This document shows, piece by piece, positions 39,078-49,290 of a stretch of DNA of 50,634 bases (positions are counted from its first letter, which is position 1; every line of letters begins with the position of its first letter). This DNA comes from Fangia hongkongensis FSC776 = DSM 21703 (lineage in GTDB: Bacteria; Pseudomonadota; Gammaproteobacteria; Francisellales; Francisellaceae). Position numbers and translations under genes: made by a program. The stretch lies in assembly GCF_000379445.1 (NCBI RefSeq), contig NZ_KB902248.1:1-50634 (forward strand), given 5' to 3'. Below the pieces are notes generated by a model. That model made no database searches and had not been told where the DNA came from. It saw nothing but the letters and a program-made list of their open reading frames with translations.

Positions 39078-40415
39078 ATGGCTATTTTAACGCGCCAAAA
39101 TGAGCTTATTTCTATCTTACAAAAAGCATCTGAACTGGCCAAATCGGCAGAGGTAGATGCATTTGAAATTCATGCTTCAATTGATCAAGGACATGTTATT
39201 GGTGTTCGAAATTTAGTGCCTGAAACGCTTGAATTTAATATCACACAACACCTTTCAGTTCATGTGTATTATCAAGGGAAAACAGGCTATGCACAAACCT
39301 CTGATTTAAGCATCAATAGTATTAAAGCCATTATTCAAAGTGCAAAAACCATTGCGATGCATACCGAAAAAGACCCTTTCTCTGGTATTATTGATGCAAA
39401 GGAGCTTTGCACACCAAAAAGCTTAAGCTCACTGTATCAACCATGGGAAGATTTTACGATTGAGAAAGCCTTGGAATTGGCAAAAAACTGTGAATCTTAT
39501 GCCTTGGACAATCAAGATATCTCTCACTCTGATGGTGTTAGTATTAGTGGATTTGAAATCTTACATGGATTTGCAAACAGTCACGGCTTTTTAGATGTTT
39601 ACCCAGAGACAAGATATAGCATCAGCGCTGAGTTTATCGCCGATGACAAGCACGGCATGCAACGAGACGATGCTTATTATGCCAGTCGTAGTATTGAAGG
39701 GCTCCCTGATACTAAGCATATTGCCGAAGAAGCAATCAATCGAACATTGGCACGCAGAAACCCACAAAGCATCAAAACGCAAAACTTGCCCATTATTTTT
39801 TCACCACAAATTGCTAAATCATTTATCAGCAAGCTACTAACGGCACTTAAAGGCTCAAGGCAATATCATAAAAATACATTTTTATCTGATGTACTTGACC
39901 AGCGTGTGCTTCCTCATGGAATAAACATCACCGAGAACCCTTTAATTAAAGGCGCAATGGGTAGCCAACCTTATGATGATGAAGGGGTTAATAAAGGCCT
40001 AAACCCGATTATTACAGATGGTGTTGTGAATCGTTATATTCTTAATAGTTACTCAGCAAGACAACTTGGTATGCAAAGTACTGGCAATGCTGGCGGCTTA
40101 AGTAATGTTGAAATCGATGCTAAGCACGCTTGTAGCGAGCATGAACTGATTACCAAAATGGATCATGGTATTATTATTCATGAAACAATGGGGCAAGGCG
40201 CAAATCTAACAACAGGCGATTACTCTCAGGGCGCCATGGGGTTTTATGTTAAAAATGGTCAAATACAGTACCCTATTGATAACTTTAGCGTTGTCAGCGA
40301 CCTCAAAACAATGCTTGGCAACATTCAAGGCATCTCAATAGATAATGTTAGCAAAAACTCAGGGATTCAAGTTGGTTCAATACTTATTAATGAATGTCAT
40401 ATTTCCGGTCAATAG
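39078..40415 (+). CDS. pmbA: Metalloprotease PmbA (TldE)
   Basis: Partner of TldD in a heteromeric metalloprotease that trims unfolded or modified peptides (microcin maturation, CcdA turnover in E. coli). The 445-residue protein shows the PmbA/TldD fold: an N-terminal alpha/beta region, SDGVSISGFEILHGFANSHG in the middle and a C-terminal beta domain with MGQGANLTTGDYSQGAMGFY. TldD, which carries the metal site, is not in the window. Confidence 0.92.
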   Translation: MAILTRQNELISILQKASELAKSAEVDAFEIHASIDQGHVIGVRNLVPETLEFNITQHLSVHVYYQGKTGYAQTSDLSINSIKAIIQSAKTIAMHTEKDPFSGIIDAKELCTPKSLSSLYQPWEDFTIEKALELAKNCESYALDNQDISHSDGVSISGFEILHGFANSHGFLDVYPETRYSISAEFIADDKHGMQRDDAYYASRSIEGLPDTKHIAEEAINRTLARRNPQSIKTQNLPIIFSPQIAKSFISKLLTALKGSRQYHKNTFLSDVLDQRVLPHGINITENPLIKGAMGSQPYDDEGVNKGLNPIITDGVVNRYILNSYSARQLGMQSTGNAGGLSNVEIDAKHACSEHELITKMDHGIIIHETMGQGANLTTGDYSQGAMGFYVKNGQIQYPIDNFSVVSDLKTMLGNIQGISIDNVSKNSGIQVGSILINECHISGQ

Positions 40416-40460
40416 ATAATCACTCGATCTGCATTTTATATTTCAAAAAAAAATTATAAA

Positions 40461-40469
40461 TGCTATATT
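40461..40469 (+). promoter_or_regulatory. Possible extended -10 promoter of gltBD
   Basis: TGCTATATT fits the extended -10 pattern. It would give a leader of about 158 nt before gltB. Confidence 0.35.
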
Positions 40470-40504
40470 AAATTTTCCATACAAGTAGTTTACAGCTGGA
40501 ATGT

Positions 40505-40604
40505 AAGCTTTTAAAGGATCTTAAGAGCTTCACATACCCAAATATCAACAAGCGTTTTTGTTGCCCTCTTGCTTACCCATAGCATACAGATATGGGAAAT
40601 AAGC
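40505..40604 (+). promoter_or_regulatory. gltB leader with two hairpins
   Basis: AAGCTTTTAA (40505-40514) pairs with TTAAGAGCTT (40521-40530, one G-U) over a 6-nt loop. A second nested hairpin is CCCATA/TATGGG (40576-40581 with 40591-40596), extended by GCTT/AAGC (40571-40574 with 40601-40604). Neither is followed by a T-run. The first may instead be a DNA operator. Function unknown. Confidence 0.4.
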
Positions 40605-40634
40605 GGGATAAAGCAAAAAGCATTAAGGAGTAAT

Positions 40635-43600
40635 ATGGAGTCATCAATGCCACAACTAAACGAGCAATATGGGCTATACAAGCAAGAATTTGAAAAAGAT
40701 AATTGTGGTTTTGGACTCATTGTTAATAAATATGGACATAAAACACATCAACTCTTATCCACTGCTTTATCTGCACTTGGGAAGATGAAACACCGAGGTG
40801 CAGTGGCAGCTGATGGGGTATCTGGTGATGGATGTGGAATTTTATTTAAAATTGATCATGATTTCTATCGAGATAAAGCAAAGCATCAAGATATCATCTG
40901 TAATGAGCGCTTTGCAACAGGGCTACTCTTTTTAAATCCAGAATCCCAACATACAAGTACTCAAATAGATGAGATTTATCGCTTGGCTGAAAAATATTCA
41001 CTTGAAATTGCTGGAATACATAAAGTGCAAACTGATCAAAGCTATCTTGGTCAACAAGCACTTGAAATTTGCCCTGATATTCAGCAAATATACATTAACT
41101 GTCATAATGATATGTGCTCAAATGTCTTTGAAGAGCGATTGTATGTGTTAAGGCGCGCACTTGAAAGTATGTTTTCTGATGATGCTTATTTTTATATCCC
41201 AAGCCTATCTGCAAAAACCATCATCTACAAGGGACTTGTCACACCGGAAAACTTACCCTACTTTTATCCGGTTTTAAATAATAAAGATCTAAAAACAGAT
41301 TTATGTATTTTCCATCAACGTTTCTCAACAAACACATTACCTCAGTGGCAGCTTGCTCAACCTTTTCGCTATCTTGCACATAATGGTGAGATTAACACAA
41401 TTAAAGGGAATAGAAATTGGGTCAATGCCAATGGCAGCCGATTACTGAATAAGCTTAAATCTTATAAAGATATATTACTGCCAATTACAACCAATAAAGT
41501 ATCTGACTCAGCAAGTTTGGACAATGTTGCCGAGGCGCTTTATCTTAATGGCATGCCACTTATGCATACCTTGCGCATCATGGTTCCTCCAGCTTGGCAA
41601 AACCGTGATGATATGGACCCTGATTTACGTGCTTTTTATGAGTTTTATGGCATGCATATGGGCGCATGGGATGGTCCTGCTGGGATTGTAACGACCGATG
41701 GGCGATTTGCCGTTTGTGTTCTTGATAGAAATGGGCTTCGCCCTGCCAGATGGCATGAGAATATTCATGGTGATATTACCATTGCCTCAGAAGCTGGTGT
41801 CTATGATGAAAGTATTGAAGTGATCAAAAAAGGTCGTGTTGGGCCAGGGCAAATGATTGCCATTGACACTGAATCAGGTGCTTTTTTAAGCTCAGAAGAT
41901 ATTGAGAAAAACCTGAAAAATCAATTCCCTTATAAACAGTGGCTTAGTACTGGCGTTGTGCCACTTAATCGTCAAACAGACTATACAGCGTTCTCCTCTT
42001 ACACACCTGAGAAACTTAACACCTATACAAAGCTATTTGATCTCTATTATGAAGAAAAAGAAACCGTTATTCAGGCACTCGCTGAATCTGCAAATGAAGC
42101 AATTGGCTCAATGGGTGATGATGCCCCTATTGCAATATTAGGCAAGAAGAACCGGTCACTTTATGAGTTTTTTAGGCAGCAATTTGCTCAAGTCACAAAT
42201 CCGCCAATTGACTCATTAAGAGAGACAGTTGTAATGTCGCTTAAAACGTTTGTCGGGCGACTTGGGAATTTCACCAAGCCTACCTCAGAGCTTGCCAAGC
42301 GTATTGTTCTTGAAAGCCCTGTATTATCAAACTCTGCCTATTATCGTCTACTGCAACAACTTGAGCATGCAACTGAGATTATCTCACTGAACTATCCAAG
42401 TGAAACCAGCTTTGAGCAAGCGCTTGAAGATATAGGGCAAAAAGTCTTAAAAAGTATTGAGAGGCAAAAACATATTATTGTCTTAGATGATGAAAACATA
42501 CAGGAAAATCACTACCCCATCCATGCTCTTTTAGCCACAGGATATGTACATCATCTTTTAAATAGATTACAAATGCGCTGTGATGTGAACTTAATTATCA
42601 AAACAGCAACCACACGCGACCCACACCAATTTGCTTGCCTGTTAGCATATGGTGCAACCGCTATTTTACCCTATCTTTCTTATCAAGTGGTAAATACGCT
42701 TGTTGATAGCAATTCACTGACAACCAAAGATAAAACACTGGCCAGACGCAACTATCGCTATGGAATTAATAAAGGGCTCAAAAAAATCATGTCTAAAATG
42801 GGCATTTCAACCATGACAAGCTATAGAGGCGCGCAGTTGTTTGAAATTATTGGCCTTGATAATAATGTGGTCGATAAATGTTTTCATGGAACAGTCAGCC
42901 GCCTATCGGGACTTAGTTTTATAGAGCTTGCTCAGCAACAACGTACTTTGATGGAAGATGCCTTTAGTCGAGAAAATGAACTCAAACAAAAAGGAAGATA
43001 CCGCTTTAGCGCAAATGGTGAGTATCACGCCTATAATCCTGAGGTGACACTGAAGCTGCAAGCGGCAGCTTCAACAGGTGACTATGAGAAATATCTTGAA
43101 TATAAAAACGCGGTTGATCAAAGAGGCACACAAATGTTGCGTGATTTTTTCACATTCAAGCCCTCTCAAGCAATTGATATTAATGAAGTGATGCCACTTG
43201 AGGAAATATTCAAGCAATTTGATTCAGCAGGCATGTCACTTGGCGCAATCTCTCCTGAAGCGCATGAAGCAATGGCTGAGGCAATGAATAGCCTTGGTGG
43301 AAAGTCCAACTCAGGAGAAGGCGGTGAAGCAAAAGAGCGCCATGGCTCCATTAAGCGTTCAAAAATCAAACAAGTTGCCTCTGGAAGATTTGGGGTCACA
43401 CCTGAATATCTTGTCAATGCTGAGGTAATTCAAATTAAAATTGCACAAGGCGCAAAGCCTGGAGAAGGCGGACAATTACCGGGAGGGAAAGTTAATAACC
43501 TTATTGCCAAGCTTCGCTTTTCGGTTCCGGGAGTAACGCTCATTTCCCCACCACCGCATCATGATATCTACTCTATTGAAGATCTGGCTCAATTGATTTT

Positions 43601-45089
43601 TGATTTAAAGCAAATCAACCCTGATGCCTTTATCTCCGTTAAGCTGGTCTCTGAGGCAGGCGTGGGCACTATTGCTGCAGGGGTAGTCAAAGCCTATGCT
43701 GATATGATCACCATTTCAGGGCACGATGGTGGTACTGGCGCCTCTCCTCTAAGTTCAATTATTTATGCAGGAACGCCTTGGGAAATGGGGCTGACAGAGA
43801 CGCACCAGACACTTTTAAAAAATGACCTTAGAAATAAAATCACCTTACAGGTTGATGGCGGTCTTAAAACCGGGCTTGATATTATCAAAGGTGCTATCTT
43901 AGGCGCTGAAAGCTTTGCATTTGGGACAGCACCTATGATTGCACTTGGCTGTAAATATCTTCGCATATGTCATTTAAATAATTGCGCAACAGGTGTTGCT
44001 ACGCAAGATGATGTGCTGCGCGAGCGTTACTTTAAAGGCACTGTTGAAAAGCTTAAGAACTTTTTCACATTAGTTGCTATGGATGTCAGAGAGCATCTTG
44101 CTTTGCTTGGCGTTCGCCATTTAAAAGAGCTTGTTGGTCGAGTAGATTTACTTCAGGCATTGGACAAAGAAACACAACGCTATGGACTTGATTTATCCGC
44201 AATTTTAACACACACCCAAATGCCTAGCGAGAAGCATACTTTTCAAGGACAGAAAAACATGCCCTTTGATCAGGCCAAATTGGCACATACAATCTTAAAA
44301 GAGTGTCAAAATGCCATTGATCATGATAAAGCATTTACCCAAAGTTATAAGATTGAAAATACCGATCGCTCTATTGGGGCGATGCTCTCTGGTTATATTG
44401 CCAAAGCCTATGGTAATCAAGGACTGAAAAAGCCTATTTCGCTTAATTTCAATGGCACGGCAGGACAAAGCTTTGGCGCATTTAACGTAAAAGGACTCAC
44501 CTTGAATCTTACAGGTGAGTCAAATGATTATGTTGGCAAGTCAGCCTCTGGCGGCACTATTATTATCAAACCACCGAAAAATGCCCTTTTTGATCCGCAT
44601 ATGAGCCCCATTATTGGCAATACCTGTTTGTATGGTGCAACAGGGGGAAGACTTTTTGCCTACGGGCAAGCAGGTGAGCGATTTGCTGTTAGAAACTCAG
44701 GCGCTATTGCCATATCTGAAGGTGCTGGAGATCACTGCTGTGAATATATGACAGGTGGTATTGTGGTTATTCTTGGAGAAACTGGGATTAACTTTGGCGC
44801 TGGGATGACAGGTGGTATCGCCTTTGTACTTGATCAAGAACATCAGTTTGTTGATCGTTATAACAATGAGTTTATCAAGCTCTATCGCATTCAATCTGAA
44901 CGGATGCAGGATTATCAAGACATGTTGTATAAGCTCATGCAAAGCTACTTTGAGCACACTGAAAGTAAAACAGCAAAAAGCATTTTAGATAATTTCAATG
45001 ACTATTTACGACACTTTTGGCTCGTTTCAGCTGATACAATTGAAGTCAGTGATATTCTTGTTCGTCAAACTGAAAAAACTGTCAATTAA
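40635..45089 (+). CDS. gltB: Glutamate synthase (NADPH) large subunit
   Basis: Transfers the amide of glutamine to 2-oxoglutarate. I start at the ATG at 40635 (1484 residues), preceded by TAAGGAG; the frame is open further upstream but without family match. A 23-residue propeptide precedes the catalytic Cys24 (DNCGFG) of the class II glutaminase domain. The central and FMN-binding synthase domains follow, with GHDGGTGASPLSS and the 3Fe-4S cysteines in CKYLRICHLNNCATG. A C-terminal GXGXG beta-helix follows. Size matches E. coli GltB (1486). Confidence 0.96.
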   Translation: MESSMPQLNEQYGLYKQEFEKDNCGFGLIVNKYGHKTHQLLSTALSALGKMKHRGAVAADGVSGDGCGILFKIDHDFYRDKAKHQDIICNERFATGLLFLNPESQHTSTQIDEIYRLAEKYSLEIAGIHKVQTDQSYLGQQALEICPDIQQIYINCHNDMCSNVFEERLYVLRRALESMFSDDAYFYIPSLSAKTIIYKGLVTPENLPYFYPVLNNKDLKTDLCIFHQRFSTNTLPQWQLAQPFRYLAHNGEINTIKGNRNWVNANGSRLLNKLKSYKDILLPITTNKVSDSASLDNVAEALYLNGMPLMHTLRIMVPPAWQNRDDMDPDLRAFYEFYGMHMGAWDGPAGIVTTDGRFAVCVLDRNGLRPARWHENIHGDITIASEAGVYDESIEVIKKGRVGPGQMIAIDTESGAFLSSEDIEKNLKNQFPYKQWLSTGVVPLNRQTDYTAFSSYTPEKLNTYTKLFDLYYEEKETVIQALAESANEAIGSMGDDAPIAILGKKNRSLYEFFRQQFAQVTNPPIDSLRETVVMSLKTFVGRLGNFTKPTSELAKRIVLESPVLSNSAYYRLLQQLEHATEIISLNYPSETSFEQALEDIGQKVLKSIERQKHIIVLDDENIQENHYPIHALLATGYVHHLLNRLQMRCDVNLIIKTATTRDPHQFACLLAYGATAILPYLSYQVVNTLVDSNSLTTKDKTLARRNYRYGINKGLKKIMSKMGISTMTSYRGAQLFEIIGLDNNVVDKCFHGTVSRLSGLSFIELAQQQRTLMEDAFSRENELKQKGRYRFSANGEYHAYNPEVTLKLQAAASTGDYEKYLEYKNAVDQRGTQMLRDFFTFKPSQAIDINEVMPLEEIFKQFDSAGMSLGAISPEAHEAMAEAMNSLGGKSNSGEGGEAKERHGSIKRSKIKQVASGRFGVTPEYLVNAEVIQIKIAQGAKPGEGGQLPGGKVNNLIAKLRFSVPGVTLISPPPHHDIYSIEDLAQLIFDLKQINPDAFISVKLVSEAGVGTIAAGVVKAYADMITISGHDGGTGASPLSSIIYAGTPWEMGLTETHQTLLKNDLRNKITLQVDGGLKTGLDIIKGAILGAESFAFGTAPMIALGCKYLRICHLNNCATGVATQDDVLRERYFKGTVEKLKNFFTLVAMDVREHLALLGVRHLKELVGRVDLLQALDKETQRYGLDLSAILTHTQMPSEKHTFQGQKNMPFDQAKLAHTILKECQNAIDHDKAFTQSYKIENTDRSIGAMLSGYIAKAYGNQGLKKPISLNFNGTAGQSFGAFNVKGLTLNLTGESNDYVGKSASGGTIIIKPPKNALFDPHMSPIIGNTCLYGATGGRLFAYGQAGERFAVRNSGAIAISEGAGDHCCEYMTGGIVVILGETGINFGAGMTGGIAFVLDQEHQFVDRYNNEFIKLYRIQSERMQDYQDMLYKLMQSYFEHTESKTAKSILDNFNDYLRHFWLVSADTIEVSDILVRQTEKTVN

Positions 45090-45098
45090 GGAGCTGAC

Positions 45099-46505
45099 AT
45101 GACACGCAAAAATTTTGAGTTTTTAGAAGTTCGTCGTGAAGCACCAAAAGAACGCTGGGCGCCAGAGAGAATTGAAGACTTTAATGAAATACAAGGCAAT
45201 TACTCTGAAAATAAGGCTAAATTGCAGGCAAGTCGCTGTCTTGATTGTGGCAACCCCTACTGTCAGTTTCAATGCCCTGTGCAAAACTATATACCTCAAT
45301 GGCTCAAGCTCGTTCAACAAGGGCGTATCTTAGAGGCAGCAGAGCTTTCTCATCAAACCAACTCCCTGCCTGAAATCTGTGGTCGTGTTTGCCCACAAGA
45401 TCGCTTATGTGAGGGCAGTTGCACACTGGATGATGATTTTGGCGCAGTTAATATTGGCGCCATAGAAAAGTACATTACCGACACCGCCTTTGAAATGGGT
45501 TGGGAGCCACAAAAACCATCAATTAAACCGACAGGAAAAACTGTTGCTATTATTGGTGCAGGCCCCGCTGGTCTTGCATGTGCAGATATTCTGATCCAAA
45601 ATGGAATCACCCCTATTGTCTATGATCGCTATCCGCAAATTGGTGGGCTTTTAAGCTTTGGCATTCCTTCGTTTAAACTGGAAAAAGAAGTGGTTGAAAA
45701 ACGCCGGAAAATTCTAGAAGGTATGGGCGTTATTTTCAAACTGAATACCGATATCGGACGAGATATTGCCTTTGATGATTTATACCAAAATCATGATGCT
45801 GTGTTTATTGCAGTTGGCACCTATAACAAAGTCAAAGCAAGTATCCCCGGGGAAAACCTTGCAGGCGTCTATCAGGCACTCGATTATCTCACCAACAATA
45901 ACTACTACCAAATGGGTTTGGTTGATAAAAAAGCACATCACAATTTCTACTTTGAACGAGTGGTTATTCTAGGTGGTGGTGATACAGCTATGGACTGCTC
46001 TCGTACCGCAATACGCCAAGAAGCATCAAGTGTCTACTGTGCCTATAGGCGCCATGAAAAGGCGATGCCCGGCTCCTATAGAGAAGTGTACAAAGCAAAA
46101 GAAGAAGGCGTAAAATTCCTCTGGCATCATCAACCAATTGAAATTATCGGCAAAGATAAAGTTGAAGGGGTGAAATTTGCTAAAACCGAACTGGTTCAGC
46201 AAGAAAACACCGGCAAAATGGAGCTTAAAGTCATTGAAGACTCTGAAATCATTATTCCAGCAGAGCGTGTTGTCATTGCCTTTGGCTTTAAGCCTAATGC
46301 ACTTTCATGGCTTAATGATTATCAGGTAAAAACAGATCAAAGCGGGAGAATTATTGCTAAAGGCGCCAATAAACACCCCTTTCAAACAAGTGATGATAAG
46401 ATATTCGCAGGCGGTGATATCAGGCGCGGCGCTGATTTAGTCGTTACCGCAATCTTTGAAGGCAGGTCAGCGGCTAAAAGCATTCTTAACTATCTAAGCG
46501 CTTAG
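45099..46505 (+). CDS. gltD: Glutamate synthase (NADPH) small subunit
   Basis: Supplies electrons from NADPH to GltB through FAD and Fe-S clusters. The 468-residue protein has N-terminal cysteine clusters (CLDCGNPYCQFQCPV and CGRVCPQDRLCEGSC). The FAD fold is AIIGAGPAGLACADIL and the NADPH fold is VVILGGGDTAMDCSRTA. An AAGGAG site precedes the ATG, 9 bp after gltB. Its stop overlaps the ppc stop by four bases. Confidence 0.96.
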   Translation: MTRKNFEFLEVRREAPKERWAPERIEDFNEIQGNYSENKAKLQASRCLDCGNPYCQFQCPVQNYIPQWLKLVQQGRILEAAELSHQTNSLPEICGRVCPQDRLCEGSCTLDDDFGAVNIGAIEKYITDTAFEMGWEPQKPSIKPTGKTVAIIGAGPAGLACADILIQNGITPIVYDRYPQIGGLLSFGIPSFKLEKEVVEKRRKILEGMGVIFKLNTDIGRDIAFDDLYQNHDAVFIAVGTYNKVKASIPGENLAGVYQALDYLTNNNYYQMGLVDKKAHHNFYFERVVILGGGDTAMDCSRTAIRQEASSVYCAYRRHEKAMPGSYREVYKAKEEGVKFLWHHQPIEIIGKDKVEGVKFAKTELVQQENTGKMELKVIEDSEIIIPAERVVIAFGFKPNALSWLNDYQVKTDQSGRIIAKGANKHPFQTSDDKIFAGGDIRRGADLVVTAIFEGRSAAKSILNYLSA

Positions 46506-49186
46506 CCTGTATTTTTCATGCCTGCGGCAATGCCTGCAATGGTTAACATCAGCGCATCTTCATAGTTTTTATACTCTAAATCTTTCTCATTAAGTGCATG
46601 CATTTTTTGCATCACATGTGCTTGAATTAGATTTAATGGGTCAACATAAGGACTTCGATATTGAAGTGCTGATGCGCTTTCATCATTCTCGCCCTTTTCA
46701 ATAAACGACTGTAATACATCATTAACCGCCAACATGGATTGAAGCTTGTCCCTTAAAAAATTCCCATATTCACTCAATGACTTTGATAAATTCTCATCAT
46801 AGTAATGGGAAATATTGATATCTGATTTCAGTAGCGTCATATTCAATAAATCAATTAAATTATCAAAAAATGGCCACTGATCCACCATCTCTTTCAGTGT
46901 TTTTTTCTCTTTTTCCAACACACTTTCAAATGCACTTTCCATCCCAAGCCAGCTTGGTAACATAAGGCGTGTTTGCGTCCAAGCAAAAATCCATGGAATC
47001 GCACGAAGCGCGCTTAAAGAAACTTGTTTTTTGCGTTTTGCAGGTCTTGAGCCAATGCATAATCTACCAAGTTCATTTGATGGCGTTGCCGTTGCGAAAT
47101 ACTCCAAAAACACCTTATCATTTCTGACCACAGAGCGATAATCCTTTGTTGAGGCAACAGATAATGACTCCATCAATTTCACCCAGCTTTCTTTTGGCGT
47201 AACAGGTGGCGTTAAACTTGCGTGCAACACTGAGCTTGTATACAACATCAAGTTTTGCTGTGTTGTTTTCATAGAGCCAAATTTTTTATGAATAACCTCT
47301 CCTTGCTCAGTAATCTTAATCCGTCCATTGACTGTGTTAGGTGGTTGAGATAAAAGCGCCGATTGAATCGGTCCACCACCTCGCCCTACTGACCCACCTC
47401 GCCCATGGAAAAAGCAAAGTTTAATATCATAACGGTTGGCAATATCCGTAATCTCTTTTTGTGCTTGATACAACTGCCAACTGGCAGCAAGCTTCCCTGC
47501 ATCTTTCGCCGAATCAGAGTAGCCAATCATTACCTCTTGTTTGGCTTGGCAATGCGCTCGATACCAGTCAATCGCAAAGAGTCTATCCATCGTTTTCGCA
47601 CTGCCTTTAAGATCATCTAAGGTTTCAAATAAAGGCACAACAGGCAAAGGCTTTTTAATGCCTAATGTTTTTTGTAATAGCACAACTGATAGAATATCTG
47701 AAGGGTCTGACGCCATAGAAATGACATAACTGCCAAATTGATCCTCTGGTAACATGGCAATCGTTTTAAATGTATTAACAACCTCTTGTCCCATTTCATC
47801 AAATATGCAGTCATCTGCAAAAAGCGGGCGCTTACTTTGCAGCTCTTGTGTCAGCCAGTTTATTTTTTCATCTTCAGTTAATGCATGATAATCACCAAGG
47901 CCTAAGTGTGTATAAATTTGTGCCATGACATTAGTGTGCTCAGTGGACTCTTGCCTAATATCAAGTTTGACAAGATGAATCCCAAAGGTATGCACTTTAT
48001 GAATGATATCCTCAACACTATCACTGGCAATGGAGCTGGCATTATTTTGCTTTAAGCTATTGTATACAAGATATAAAGGATCCAAAATTTCATCTACTGC
48101 AAACACACAGGCACTATCGAGCCTGAAACGGCGCTTAATAATGCGTGATTTATACCAATTAACGGTAAATTCAAGTTTATCTCTAAGTTCCCTTAAAAGC
48201 ACGCGATAAGGCTCATGAGCGCCATTTGTTGCCTCTTTAATTTCATGGCTACACACATTGATGGATAGATCTTGAATCAAATCATTGATATCTGTCAATA
48301 TAAGTGCAAATGCTCGCCAGCGAAAAAGCATAACCACTTCTTCGGTTGTTTTTGCAGTAACAAAAGGGTTCCCATCTCTATCTCCACCCATCCAACTGCC
48401 AAGCTTTATCGGTGTTTTTTCAATGCCAAGCTCCGGCAAACCTGCACTTGATAGCGCATGATTAAAACGACGAAAATACAAAGGAACACTATGCCATAGA
48501 CTCTCTTCAATGACCGCACAGCCCCACTTGGCTTCTTCTATCGGGGTGGGTCTTTTACGACGAATCTCATCGGTCAGCCATAAATTAGTGATTACAGCAT
48601 GAAGCTTTCTATCAATATTAATTTTCTCATATTCACTATCAGTGCGCCCACGCCTTTTAATAAGAGAGGTGATTTGATTGTGCTTTCGAATAAGTGTTCT
48701 GCGCTTTACTTCTGTCGGGTGAGCCGTTAGCACAAGCTCAATTGAAAGCGCTTCGATCACTTTGTGTATTTTTGTTTTGTTCACCCCCGCTTTGAGCGCA
48801 TTTTCAATCACTGATAAAACACTTTCAGTCGGTGTTTCAATATCAATGCCATGAATACTCTCTGCAATATTCACCAGATTTAAAAAGTGCCCAAATGCCC
48901 TTGAAACTAATACACTATCTTGTGCATTTAAATGGCGAATAATTAAAAAAAGCTCATCGAGAAACTCTTTTGATCCTTGAATACGAGATTGAATCGAAAT
49001 GTGGCGAATTTTCTCAACAAGCTCAAAGCTCCTGACACCCTCTTGCTCTTTAATTACCTGACCTAGAATGTCTCCTAAAGTTTCGATATCTAACTTTACT
49101 TGCGTACTATAAAGGTGGTTTTTCTCTGATTTTCCCCTGCTAACTGCGTCAGCTAGTTCATTTACTTCATTGCAATTACTTGTCAT
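46502..49186 (-). CDS. ppc: Phosphoenolpyruvate carboxylase
   Basis: Anaplerotic carboxylation of PEP to oxaloacetate. The 894-residue protein has the catalytic His in LVLTAHPTEVKRRT, GYSDSAKDAGKLAASW and the loop FFHGRGGSVGRGGGP. The C-terminus ends ITIAGIAAGMKNTG, the family signature. Length is close to E. coli Ppc (883). Convergent with gltD. The product feeds the 2-oxoglutarate pool used by GltBD indirectly. Confidence 0.97.
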   Translation of the reverse strand: MTSNCNEVNELADAVSRGKSEKNHLYSTQVKLDIETLGDILGQVIKEQEGVRSFELVEKIRHISIQSRIQGSKEFLDELFLIIRHLNAQDSVLVSRAFGHFLNLVNIAESIHGIDIETPTESVLSVIENALKAGVNKTKIHKVIEALSIELVLTAHPTEVKRRTLIRKHNQITSLIKRRGRTDSEYEKINIDRKLHAVITNLWLTDEIRRKRPTPIEEAKWGCAVIEESLWHSVPLYFRRFNHALSSAGLPELGIEKTPIKLGSWMGGDRDGNPFVTAKTTEEVVMLFRWRAFALILTDINDLIQDLSINVCSHEIKEATNGAHEPYRVLLRELRDKLEFTVNWYKSRIIKRRFRLDSACVFAVDEILDPLYLVYNSLKQNNASSIASDSVEDIIHKVHTFGIHLVKLDIRQESTEHTNVMAQIYTHLGLGDYHALTEDEKINWLTQELQSKRPLFADDCIFDEMGQEVVNTFKTIAMLPEDQFGSYVISMASDPSDILSVVLLQKTLGIKKPLPVVPLFETLDDLKGSAKTMDRLFAIDWYRAHCQAKQEVMIGYSDSAKDAGKLAASWQLYQAQKEITDIANRYDIKLCFFHGRGGSVGRGGGPIQSALLSQPPNTVNGRIKITEQGEVIHKKFGSMKTTQQNLMLYTSSVLHASLTPPVTPKESWVKLMESLSVASTKDYRSVVRNDKVFLEYFATATPSNELGRLCIGSRPAKRKKQVSLSALRAIPWIFAWTQTRLMLPSWLGMESAFESVLEKEKKTLKEMVDQWPFFDNLIDLLNMTLLKSDINISHYYDENLSKSLSEYGNFLRDKLQSMLAVNDVLQSFIEKGENDESASALQYRSPYVDPLNLIQAHVMQKMHALNEKDLEYKNYEDALMLTIAGIAAGMKNTG

Positions 49187-49290
49187 TTCTTGCCATAAAT
49201 TCGATCATCCATGTTCTACAGTTATCAACCTTTTTTACAAAAAATGCAAGGGAAAATGTGGCTTTATAACCATCAAAGCTCCACTGACAA

